64,000 nucleotides of DNA from Siphonodentalium dalli (lineage: Eukaryota; Mollusca; Scaphopoda; Gadilida; Siphonodentaliidae): assembly GCA_032622095.1 (NCBI GenBank), contig CP136066.1, positions 185,232,716-185,296,715 of the forward strand, read 5' to 3'. Every line of letters begins with the position of its first letter. Within the stretch, counting starts at the first letter, position 1. Below, piece by piece: positions 35,500-46,972 of the stretch. The notes below the pieces were generated by a model, which did not search any database, had not been told where the DNA came from, and was given only the letters and a program-made list of their open reading frames with translations. Made by a program: the position numbers and the translations under genes.

Positions 35500-35735
35500 G
35501 ACTCAGATATATCATTGTTGACTCATTTTATAGCATTAAGTCTTAGATATATCATTGAGTCTCATATATAGCATTGTGTTGACTCAGATATAGCATTGTT
35601 TTGACTCAGATATAGCATTGTTTGACTCAGATATAGCATTGTTAAGTCTCAGATATAGCATTGTACTGACTCAGATATAGCATTGTATTGACTCAGATAT
35701 AGCATTGTATTGACTCAGATATAGCATTGTTAAGT
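35500..35735. repeat. ~22-bp tandem repeat (GACTCAGATATAGCATTG)
   Basis: About ten imperfect units in intron sequence. Confidence 0.9.
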
Positions 35736-35977
35736 CGTTTGTGAATGAGGTAGATCAATTTAGTAGAATGCCAGGTATCCACAAATTGTGGTCTAATGTG
35801 GGAAATATTCAATTTCTTATTGTTGTGTATCTGGGACAATAAAGTAAAAAGTGGTCAGCAATCTCGACTTCTCAACATGCGCATTTATCAGATTCACTTA
35901 AGTGTTTAGTGGATGTCAATATTTGATATGACATATAGGTATTGGACGCACAGTATTCTATCTATCAATATTTTCAG

Positions 35978-36049
35978 GAACAGCATCTTTAGATGGTAGA
36001 TTGCAGACTCTGATATCAGACATTAAACGGACACTCGAAGGAATGTATG
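35978..36049 (+). CDS. FN3/Ig gene, exon 8: 24-codon helical tail
   Basis: 72 bp, phase 1 to 1. Acceptor CAATATTTTCAG, donor TATG|GTAAGA. The peptide TASLDGRLQTLISDIKRTLEGMYG has heptad-like Leu/Ile spacing (L, L, I, I, L), suggesting a short amphipathic or coiled-coil helix. No known domain. Confidence 0.72.
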
Positions 36050-36264
36050 GTAAGACTCGTGTATGATGTTATATACCGTAACATTAATTAGATATGCCAT
36101 TTTTGTCCAGAACGTCCTGTTATCGAACTATGTGAATATCATAGATTTACGACATGCCGGAAATTTACTTCACTACTGAATAACATGTAAAATTCGATTG
36201 TTGTGAAGTCAGGCTCATTTGAAAGAGTTGTCAGTTACTAAGAAGCGATCTAATTAATAAATAG

Positions 36265-36410
36265 GATATTACTTGGTTGGTTTGATAGTATAGGCCTGAT
36301 ATCAGCCCCCGTTAACATCATATCAGCCGTCGACCTTCGGTCTGATGCTGATACGAGCTTACCTCGAGCTGATATCGGGCCTAATATCAAACCAACCAAA
36401 CAAGCCAGTA
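36265..36410. repeat. ~145-bp palindromic element
   Basis: TTGGTTGGTTTGATA ... GGCCTGATATCAGC and the reverse complement around a TCGACCTTCGGTC centre. It lies just left of the Harbinger-like copy 3. Confidence 0.75.
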
Positions 36411-36417
36411 ATAATAA

Positions 36418-37072
36418 GGTAGCAGTACACGATTTCCCGGGTTGTAGGGGGTCTGAATAATAGATAAATAAGTATATGGGGGCATAACAGCCAGTGTAGC
36501 CTGTGTTAACTATGACATTACTGGTTTGAAGGTTTAATTATTTTACAAAACTGGGAAAGTTCTAAAAAAAGTGGAAAATTTGGATACGCAAAACAGGGTT
36601 TTCGTATTCAGTGAAGGCCAACTCTGTGTTATTGGTTACAGGAAAATAGCCCGATTTCTCTCCCCTAAATTCTGTCATCTGGGCTCGCAAGACATTTTTA
36701 AAAAATTGATACGATAACTTTTTTTCTATTTCAAATAGTTCTCAGCTCTAACATAGCTCTACCAGTTGGAAGAAGCTTATTTACTGACATTCGCTCTATC
36801 ATGGTCTATTTTTGGGTTGAAAATGGTCAATTTGAGTAAAAAAATGGGTAAAATTGAGCGTTTTGTGTGTGCAAACCAAGATGTATAACGCAATGACAAA
36901 TTGTACGAAGAAGCTAAAGTACAGACAAATGATTACACCTAAAATTTCTGTCGAAATTAAAACATGCTTGATGGGACCTATGCCAAAGAAAAGACCTATG
37001 GCTCAGCATTGATTTGAAGTACAGTACCCCCTCCAAGGTTGACAAAATTACTGGAAATCGTGTATTGCTACC
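36418..37072. mobile_element. PIF/Harbinger-like element, diverged copy 3
   Basis: 655 bp. GGTAGCAGTACACGATTTC ... GAAATCGTGTATTGCTACC with TAA on both sides (36415-36417, 37073-37075). It is in the opposite orientation to copies 1 and 2 and clearly older. It supports a 3-bp TWA TSD for the family. Confidence 0.85.
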
Positions 37073-37280
37073 TAAGGCCGCCGTGGATATAGTACCGATT
37101 ACGGCACTTCAGCAGTTTGATTAGAGTACCATATAGGCCTATATTTTGATTCACATGCCACGCGATTATACAGACATGCTTGTGTTTTGAATAATGATTC
37201 TTTATTTCGTATATGAACGTGATGGTCAGGGCAGCCCTTGAGCCATGCACAAATCGTTTTGTAATGTTATTTCGTCCATA

Positions 37281-40200
37281 TGTGACCCGCCATATCAAAT
37301 CCAGTCGTGACTCGTAAGTCGGGATTTTTTTACCCTGTGCCAATGCATTATCTTATATATGCGAGTCGACCATAGGTCGCCTCGCATATATATACTCTAG
37401 TAGCTGAGGGCGTTTTGTATGCACGTTTATGTCCAGAGCAAAACTCTTCACGAATCCACTAATTGAAGGTACACGAACAATATTTGGTTGGTGACACATT
37501 TCCCATTGAGGGCGAAATGGGTCAAATGGCCACGCCCCTTTTTGCGCGAAGTACTACCACTCGCCGTGACTATATCTCCAGAAACGTTGGCCAAAGGGGG
37601 TCGTGTGACCACTCAAAATGTGCGGAATGGCCACATTATGGGGGGTCAGTAATACATTTTCATATCCAAAAGTCAATGGATTTTAAGATAATTGCCAAAA
37701 ACCAAAAAAAATCCATTTTAAGGGCCCAATTTTGGGGTTCAGCACTTTTATCTCAAAGCTGAGCCCCCAATTCGAATTTTATTGATCTATATCCATCGGT
37801 GCCACATATAGGTATAATTTCTGTACCATTATCGGATGGGATTGACCTCCAAGGAGCTCTTGACCCTGAAAATCCACATTATGGGGGGTCAGTAATACAT
37901 TTTCATATCCAAAAGTCAATGGTTTTTAAGATAATTGCCAAAAACCGATTTCAGCATGTTACGCACCACAAGTATACAATACCACCAAGGCCACAGCATA
38001 TGTATGACACTTTTTAAAGAACTATCCGAATTCTCTGATCGACTTAAGAGCACAATTGACCACACACAATGGGATTAGCTGGAAATTGCTGCTGAGGATG
38101 TGTTGATCCCGACACACAACGTGAGCTCTTCGTGACTGAACATGCCTCGGAAACTGGTGTGCTTTACCAAAAATCAGGTAACAATTGTGCTCTAATCAAC
38201 AGAAATGTACAGATTGAACAAAACAGGTTTTCAAAATTTGTTATCAACATTTAACAGCTGATCTGATTTAAGTGACCAAGATATGAAACATGCTAAACAC
38301 TTTTACTAAATGGAATGACCAGCTGTTTGCTTCATGCAGCAGCCACATGTTGCGATCCTAAAATGGGTATTGCACCTGGGCACCTGGGACACCTCATCTC
38401 ACAAAAAGTTTTAGGAAATGATGGAATGATCACTATTCAATCAATAGTAGAATGAGCCTTTGTCAGTCCCACATTAGTTTTGATTGGCCATGAGAGATGC
38501 ATCACTTGCAGGTTGGAGAAGATGAGGGTCTATAATTTCACTAACAGAATTCTTCATAATAGCTAATAGCCCTCATAACCTACCATTTTAAAGATATTTT
38601 CATTTTCAATACCACCTCAGGTTAAGTGGTCCTGCTAATTTTATATTATGCTGATGGGTACTGCTGGATTGATATGTTTGTAGATCAAAGCAATTCTGTC
38701 AAGTACCATCATTTTACCTAAAGTTGGTTAGTTTTGCATTGTTTGGCTAACCCGAGCAATTTGTGCAAAAGTCAATGTCTGTATGCAACATTCAAGAACA
38801 TATATACTTCAAAATTTTATTGTGTACGCTGATGTTTGGTAAACTACAGGAATAGTCATCTCAATTATGGCCAGTTTGTAAAAACCAGCACCCATTATTA
38901 AAATATTTCACAATATACATGTTTTTTAATGTTTTCTACACATTGTGGCTTATCCTCGATTCGTTCAGATCGCTTTGCTCTACCTGAATATCATACCAAA
39001 TGTATTTGCATCACCACTAAACTTGGGATGAATACTGCCAAATGAATATAATGTGATAAGGGCAGTGGAAAAATAATGGTTGAGTCTTTTCTAAATATAA
39101 TTCTAGTAAAACCTACACAATACCGTCTTGGTCTGATAAGACTCAGAGTCATGTTTATTTAGGAGTATAGACATGAAGTCCACCAGTTTCATGAAAATTA
39201 AATGGGCTCTGCACTAGTAACATCTGGACTCCTGGGACCCATTAATATTGACAAATGCAACACAAATGAAAAATACATAGTAACTTTCCTCAAACATAGA
39301 TTATAACCTGACAATCTTTGTGTTTGAATCAGTGTACATATGTATATGTAGGCATGGCCATAGCATGTTTTTGAAATACTGCAGAGTGCAGACCATAAAT
39401 TTCACTAGAATATACATGTAGTTACTGCATGTACATCACACACATAAGGCAACTGACACACATAAACGTACCTGCAGGGTTCACAATATTTGACATGTAA
39501 AGTATATATATATCTCCTGTGCCTATAACATCAAACCAAACGGTTTACAGTACTTTTACTGACATTTTTGGAGTGGCACATATACATACATAAAAAATAA
39601 AAGTCAATTTAAAGGGACGAAATGAAAAATAAATTTGTGCAACTATAATGGAGATCTATATTGCATTACAACATCCACAAATCTACAAAATCTACAACAT
39701 CCACAAATCTACAAAATCTTCAAAAACATCTGACTATCATAGACATTGGTAATGTGATCATTTTTCCTTCATAAGTTGAAACGTGAGGGAGGATTGCATA
39801 GCATGGCTACATGCAGAATGTAGATTTGTATGTATTTATATCTGCATATCAACTGATGCTTGTATTTTTCTCACTCCAGGCTAGCCATTATTTGTTCTAG
39901 AATAATGTACATGTTAGGGAAATTGTAGAACCTTTATACAAAATGGTGATGCAGCCAATCAAAATTGATGTGGGACTGATCAAGACACAACCTGCTCGAC
40001 TACTGAATCATACTGATTGATCAAATTGTAGTAACTCAACATTTACTAAACCTACTTGTGGGCTGAGTATAATTCAATTCAACATTAGAATACCATAAAA
40101 ACACCCTGTTCTCCCATAAGTTTAAAGAAAATAACACATTGAACTCATTTACAAGTATATTGCTAATGTGATATATGTCATTCCATTTATAACCATTTTG

Positions 40201-41240
40201 GCAGCCATCTCACATCAAAGGCCATGAAATCTAGATAACAAAAGATGAACTACATTCAAATTATATCACCAGGTAACATTTTTGTAGGAGTTTTAGGTTA
40301 CTGATCAAATACCGTATAATTGATGATTTCCTCAACATCTTTGTTATTGGGAAAATGTCTGTTTTTCATTTTACGACCAATATATTCCATCCAAAAACCT
40401 TATTTTCAGGGTCAAGAGCTCCTTGGAGGTCAATCTCATCCAATAATGGTACAGAAATTATACCTATATGTGGCACCGATGGATATAGATCAATAAAATT
40501 TGAATTGGGGGCTCAGCTTTGAGATAAAAGTGCTGAACCCCAAAATTGGGCCCTTAAAAATGGATTTCTTTTGGTTTTTGGCAATTATCTTAAAAACCAT
40601 TGACTTTTGGATATGAAAATGTATTACTGACCCCCCATAATGTGGCCATTCTGCACATTTTGAGTGGTCACACGACCCCCTATGTCCAACAGTTCTGGAG
40701 ATATAGTCACGGCGGGTGGTAGTACTTCACGCAAAAAGGGGCGTGGCCATTTGACCCATTTCGCCCTCAATGGGAAATGTGTCACCAACCAAATATTGTT
40801 CGTGTACCTTCAATTAGTGGATTCGTGAAGAGTTTTGCTCTGGACATAAAAGTGCATACAAAACGCCCTCAGCTACTAGAGTAATAAGAGAATGCATTGG
40901 CCAAACAATTTTTTATCATTTTTTTTACATAAATGTTTCTTACAATTTTTAGGACATAAAATAAAAAACATCCATTACCCTGCAGGGAGCCCCACACATA
41001 TATAGAAGCATATAGAACAGTGTCGTCTGCTCATGTTTGTCTGGGGCTCTGTATGGGTGAAATTATAAAATTGTTAAAGAATACAAGAAAAAATTATTAA
41101 AATTGTAAAAAAAATGTTAGGGCAATGCATTCTCTTATATATGCGAGGCGACCTATGGTCGACTCGCATATATAAGAGAATGCATTGGCACAGGGTAAAA
41201 ATATCCCGACTTACGACTGGATTTGATATGGCGGGTCACA
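37281..41240. mobile_element. Family-H element with TGTGACCCGCC ends, split by a 3.49-kb insertion
   Basis: The outer TIR TGTGACCCGCCATATCAAAT is at 37281 and its reverse complement ends at 41240. Inside are CCCTGTG and hairpin A (37340-37392 continuing at 40884-40905), a spacer with a GAGCCCC module (about 40978-41072), hairpin B (41122-41188) and CACAGGG. Without the insertion it is about 466 bp. Confidence 0.88.
37393..40883. mobile_element. 3.49-kb DNA transposon with ~480-bp TIRs
   Basis: Ends TACTCTAGTAGCTGAGGGCG and its reverse complement. The arms (37393-37876 and 40405-40883) are inverted copies. ATA is duplicated at both junctions (37390-37392, 40884-40886). Each left-arm block holds a repeated CACATTATGGGGGGTCAG unit (37631 and 37872). 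The centre has no ORF of note, so the element is non-autonomous. Superfamily unclear: a 3-bp TSD fits PIF/Harbinger, Academ or Zator, but the termini match none I know. Confidence 0.9.
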
Positions 41241-42054
41241 TTATAGTCTCTTTCGAGTCGATAATTTACAGTAATACTATAAGCAGCCACGTGATTTGAT
41301 TTTAGAAATGAATTATCCTACGTGGATTCAAATCCCCAATTATCTCGTGTTGTCTGAAAGCGCTCGAATTCCATTGAGCATACATGTGCCCGTGGAATTG
41401 GCGTTTAATAAATCAGCGCTCGGTGCTGCTATTGTTGTGACGAACGCGCGCATTTGACGTGACAAATGACGCCATGCAAGCAGCGCATAGATCTACGGTA
41501 CTTTAGCAGTTTGGCTAAAGTACCGTTTACGACACTCTAGCCAGTCCGTAATAATAATTAGGCCATAAATCTAGCCCCACATGTATTGTCGTCACGCGCA
41601 ATGACGTAAGAACTTAACGGCATGATATCGATCAATGTTATTATTATGTTAGTTAGAATATAATTATGATAAGATTAGATAAGACAGATATGATAAATTG
41701 TATTTAAAAGTCGGAGGTAAAAACCTTATACAAACACAAGCTCTGAGGCGCTTTTGACCGACTGTGAAACAAATCCATGTATAAATTAAACACATGCACA
41801 TTGTCATATCCATTTTCTACAAGTTAAAATAAGTTCTCCCAGTTATAATACCTAAAAGTAAGTTGCAACAGTTAAAATTATGATATTCAATTTGTGTTAG
41901 GTTATTTACTTTGAGATAAACATACTGATAAGGGTGGTTGAGCATGAAAAGACACATTTAAAATAGAACTATATTTTTTCTTAGAGGTGTCTTTACTTCC
42001 TCTTTAGTTGTGATACGGAAATTTGTAGAGGTACATTTGTATTTTCAATTTCAG
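41241..42054. other. Intron before the last exon
   Basis: Contains a short palindrome around GGTACTTTAGCAG / GGCTAAAGTACC near 41497. Otherwise nothing recognised. Confidence 0.35.
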
Positions 42055-42167
42055 ATCGATCGGGTACAGGAGCTATCAGTCCAGTTATAGTAAATATACT
42101 CAACATTAATGTTAAACAAAACGACGACAAACCATGTGCTTCTGATGTGAAGGGGAATCATGGGTAA
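42055..42167 (+). CDS. FN3/Ig gene, exon 9: probable terminal exon
   Basis: Acceptor TATTTTCAATTTCAG. Reads in phase 1 as DRSGTGAISPVIVNILNINV ... CASDVKGNHG and stops at TAA 42165-42167. No membrane helix or GPI-type tail is seen, so the product looks secreted, or this is one isoform. A GTAACC overlapping the stop could act as a donor, but the next frame closes at once. An AATAAA near 43132 is a possible but distant poly(A) signal. Confidence 0.6.
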
Positions 42168-42236
42168 CCATGGAAATCAATCACTTGCGTCCCGGATGAA
42201 GATGGTATTATTGTTGATGTTTCAGTTGTTGCTGAT

Positions 42237-42880
42237 GTGGTTATGACAATGGCGACGATGATGATGATAATGATTGTAATGACGACGACGATGACGATAA
42301 TGATTGTTATGACGACGACGACGATAATGATGGTAATGACGACGACGACGATAATGATGGTAATGACGACGACGACGATAATGATGGTAATGATGACGAC
42401 GATGATGGTAATGACGACGATGATAATGATGGTAATGACGATGATGGTAATGACGACGATGATAATGATGGTAATGACGACTATGATGCTGATAATGATG
42501 GTAAGGATAACGACGATGATGATGATGGTAATAACGACGAAGATGATGATGATAATGATGGTAAGGGTGACGACGACGACAATGATGATGGTGATGATAA
42601 TGATGGCAATGACGACGACGATTATGGTAATGCTGACGACGATGACGATGCTGGTAATGGGGACTACGACGACGGCGATGATGATGGTAATGACGACGAC
42701 GATGATAATGCTGGTAATGACGACGATGATGATGAAATTGATGGTAATGACGACGGAAATGATGATGATAATGATGGTAATGACGACAACGACGAGGAGG
42801 AATAGCAGGAGGACGACGCGACGATCATGGTGATGATTATGATGACGGTGATGATGATGATGATTATGTTGACAATATTA
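42237..42880. repeat. (GAT/GAC)n microsatellite tract
   Basis: About 640 bp of GACGAC, GATGAT and AATGATGGTAAT words. Two of the three + frames stay open by composition (one Met/Thr-rich, one Asp/Asn-Gly-rich ending at TAG near 42803). Neither joins exon 9 in frame. Confidence 0.95.
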
Positions 42881-43544
42881 CCATAATGCCGATTTGAACT
42901 ATAGTTAATTGATGAAACCTAATAGTCTGCAGGGTTGTTGTAGTGTTGTTGCTGTTGTTGTTGTTGTTTATTGATGTAGTTACAAAGACGATGGTGATTA
43001 ATGTGACGATGCTGGTGACGACGACGATAAAGACCACGACGATGCAGATGATGATGACGACGATAACGAATTTTAAATAAATTTGCAGAAATATCTTGTA
43101 TTTGTCTTCTCAAACAAATGTTTTGATAACAGAATAAACGCATTAAAAGAGTCGTGGCTAACTACATATATTGCATGGCCCATGCGTTCCAATGGCCGAT
43201 TCGTTATCTCCAGTTTGAACCCTGTTATTGTAACCCCTCAGTTAAAATAACCGATTGACCAGGTTTGAAAGCTTACGCCAAAATTTAAACTCAAGACAGA
43301 GGACCCGAGGGGGGATTTGTGGTCGTTGACTAGATTATTGACAACTGTGTTCAGTGAGATGAGCCCATATACAAATCCACCCTGGTAAATTCACCCAGAT
43401 TGTGTGGGCCAAACCCGGCTGTACATATATCTAGTATCTACCAAGACATCCATCAACCATCAAGACCTCCTGAAAACCGGGTTTTACAAGGATTAACGGA
43501 GCAGAAACGAGACAAAAACCTGGGTGTAATTACCCAGATGGCCA
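42881..43544. other. Unassigned
   Basis: Short TTG/GTT run at 42938-42969 and a GAC-rich patch at 43015-43065. No gene seen. Confidence 0.4.
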
Positions 43545-44135
43545 CACCCCGGTGTACCCTGGTGTTTCATACCTTTCCACCCAGGTGCACCATGGTGTTA
43601 TTGACCCAGATGTTTCATACCCAGGTTTTCCATACCAAGGTGTATCTTGATGTTTCCCACCCATGTGTACCTTGGTGTTTTCTTACCCCGGTGTACATGG
43701 TTGTTTCCTTACCTGGGTGTACATTGGTGTTTTCTTACCCAGGTGCATCTCCCAGTGTTTCCACCCAGGTGTTCTTTAATGTTTTCGAAGAGTGTTCCCT
43801 GTGTGTTTCTAACTGGGTATATCCCGGGTGTTTTTAACAGGTACCACTCGATTATTCTACTCTGATGTATACCAGTATTTTACCCAGATATAATCCGGTG
43901 CACCGGGTTCGAACACCAGGGTTTATCAGGGTGGTTGCACTGGGGTTACACCTGGATAAAAATACTGGGGTAAACCAGACTGCTTACGAACACCCGGGAA
44001 ACACTTGTGCCGAAAACACCAAGGTACACATGGGTGGAAACACTGAAATGCACCTGGGTAAGAAAACCCCAAGGTACACCCAGGTAAGAAAACACCGTGG
44101 ATCACCGGGTATAGGAATACACCAAGACCCTGTTC
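43545..44135. repeat. Inverted minisatellite (CCCAGGTGTACCTTGGTG)
   Basis: About ten ~28-37 bp units (43545-43830) and about five in the opposite orientation (43960-44135) flank unique sequence, making a foldback. Confidence 0.85.
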
Positions 44136-44138
44136 ATA

Positions 44139-45985
44139 AAAGGTAGCAACTTATGATTCACTTGGTACTAAACATGATACTTAATCAACTGACAACTAAA
44201 TGTTCTATTCCGGTTGTCCCAGTACCGTATGAGGCATGATAAATTCATTTTAAATGATGCAGTATGGAATTTTGCCGAAAACTTCTTTTGGAATGTTTTG
44301 AAAGGAAATGAGCAGAACATTCAAATGGAACTGAGAGAGACCATAATATGTGTCTACTCTGACCCATTAGCATCACAATTTATCAACTTAATACAGGGTG
44401 TGTGTCAAGATGGCAGCCAGAGAGTGACTGTATGGTCAATATGAAAACAGCGAGTTATTATATGATCATGAATGGTGTGAATAGGTATACACGGAGTGAC
44501 TATGTGGTCATGGTGGAGTGTCCTAGGTAAACTGTATCTAGGTATACAATGGGTGGCTGAATTGTCATGTGCTAGGTCAATAGGTATATATGGAGTGCGT
44601 GTATGTTTATGTATAGGTGTACGGGTATACTTGATGCGGCTGTATGGGTATATATGTGATGTACAGGTGTACCTTTGGTGGCTGCATTGTCACATTTGGG
44701 TGTATATGTGTTTCTGTATGATCATGGGTGGGGTGAATGTATACATAGGGAGTGATTTTGTGGTTATGGGTAATGTGTATATGGAATGATTGTACGGTCA
44801 TGGTTGAAGGGTATATGCATACCTGGAGTATAGCTGGATGGTCATCGGTGGGCGTGTGTGTATATGAGGAGTGCATGCCCTTGTGGTAATGGATGGGATC
44901 CGGATGTATATGTATATCTGTCGTGGATGTATATCATTTGTTGGTATATATGTATACAGGGAGTAGCTGTACGATCGTGGATGGGGTGTATGAGTACACA
45001 GTGAGTAGCTGAATTGTCATGTGTGAGGTGTATGGAAGGTATGAGTTGCTGTGTGAGCGAGATATCTGTTTATTTGGAAGGGCTGTATGGATGTTGATGG
45101 GTAGTATATGTACACATGGAGTGGCTATATGGGCATGGGTGTGGTGATTAGGTATACATGCAGTGACTGTATGGCCAATAGTGAGGTAAATAGGTATATA
45201 TGGAGTGAGTGACTATATGAATATATATACAGGGAGTGACTATATTGGTCATGGGTCAGGTGTAGCAGTATACCGGTGTGCCTACATGGTGACTCATGCC
45301 TGTATGGTCGCGTATAGGGTGTACAGGTATACCCAAGTATGTCTGTATGATCATCATGAGATGTGTGTGGGTCTAAATAAATATATTAATCGATTTTATT
45401 CACCAACACAAATTGTAACCGATTGCAGGGCACACTGGGGCAATGTAAAAAAAATGCCATAAATTGGCGGTCATTTTGGGATAAAGTGACAATCTTGGGT
45501 CCATTGAATCACAAGTAATGGTATACCTCACTTACAGTACACAGTTCTGCTCATTTCTTGTTGAAATATGACTAGAATCCCGATGGTGATTTTTGGTGAG
45601 ATTTATACTGCGTTCTTCATAATCAAATTTTTGAGGGATCGGAAGAGGCTGGGACCAACATAGTGGCATATTCAATTGCTCCAATGATCAGTTAACATGA
45701 AATTTTTTTTAAAGTCGAAATTATCAACCAGTTCCAAACAGAAACTATTTTAGAAGATATTAATGAAAAATAGTTATATTTTCCACTTCCGGTGGCCATA
45801 TTGATGGCCATCTTGGACGAAATGTTCCAAATTTGACCCACAAAGGTAGCATTATGCATAAGCTTCACAATAATATATAATTTATATACATTTGTTAAGA
45901 TTATCTATTAATAATTTGCATCAAACTGACTTATAGTGCCTCGTACGGCGGCCATGTTGGAATCCATCTTGTCTCGCGTGTACAC
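44139..45985. mobile_element. Foldback element (family E), copy D with minisatellite
   Basis: The inner end of the left arm (44139-44400; compare 15325-15560) is followed by a ~37-bp minisatellite (44400-45360). Then comes the inverted right arm (45380-45985), matching copy C. Both outer ends are lost. Confidence 0.75.
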
Positions 45986-46262
45986 GGCCAGTGTTTACAT
46001 TGCTTAAACGTAGAATGACATAATTATCAGTGTATGTGATCCACTGGATTAGGCCAAAAAGGAGTTTGCATACATGCACAAATAAAAACACCTAAATCAG
46101 CGCGATTGTGTTCGCTTGGATCAGACACGGATTTCCAATAACAATGATGGTGGATCATTGGTTGAGATTTCTATGCGAGGATGAATATCTCTTTACAAAT
46201 GGACCAACATTTTTTCTAACATAATCGGGATTACATAGTTACCCGACAAACGTACTGAAATT
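45986..46262. other. Unassigned spacer
   Basis: Nothing recognised. Confidence 0.3.
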
Positions 46263-46728
46263 TTAACCCTTTACCCAACAAAACGGCCAAAAACGCTCAA
46301 ATAAAGCTTCAACAGCCTAAAATATCTTCGGTCTGTCTCAATAACACCATACAAATATGGAAATCATTGGAACCGGTTCATTGACCACATTGTGATGGTT
46401 ACAGTTATGCCCTGTGCCAATGCATTCTCTTATATATGCGAGTCGACCATAGGTCGCCTCGCATATATAAGAGAATGCATTGGCCTAAACAAATAATTTT
46501 TTAACACTTTTTATCATTTTTTCTTACATTCTTTAACAATTTTATAATTTTTTCTTACATTTTTTAACAATTTTTATAATATTTTTCTACATTCTTTGAC
46601 AATTTTATCATTTTTAATATGTGTTAAGCCAATGCATTCCCTTATATATGCGAGGCGACCTATGGTCGACTCGCATATATAAGAGAATGCATTGGCACAG
46701 GGCCGTTCTGTTTGGTAAAGGGTTTTAA
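46263..46728. mobile_element. Family-H hairpin MITE, most complete copy
   Basis: 466 bp. TTAACCCTTTACCCAAC with a 150-bp left arm, CCCTGTG, hairpin A 46417-46483, A/T spacer, hairpin B 46629-46695, CACAGGG, then GGTAAAGGGTTTTAA. TTAA flanks and CCC-starting TIRs resemble piggyBac termini. No ORF. Confidence 0.9.
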
Positions 46729-46972
46729 GAACATGGCTCCCTTCAACCTCCAAATTACATATACGTAATTTGGAAGTTGAGGAAGTGATAAGATAGGCCA
46801 TTAAATACACGAAATAACGGCAGACGGGCTTTACATATACACTTCATTATATACTCTGAAAACATGTCCAAACCATGGCAATTTTCGAGCTTTTTTCAAA
46901 TTTTCGCACAAAAGAGAGATAAATTATCATGTTTCCCCTTATCAGTAATAGACTAACAAGTAGCGCTCTATA

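Noticed and set aside
42237-42833. 198-codon Met/Thr/Val-rich ORF
   Set aside because: Entirely the GAT/GAC microsatellite read in one frame; it starts at GTG and has no splice or family support.
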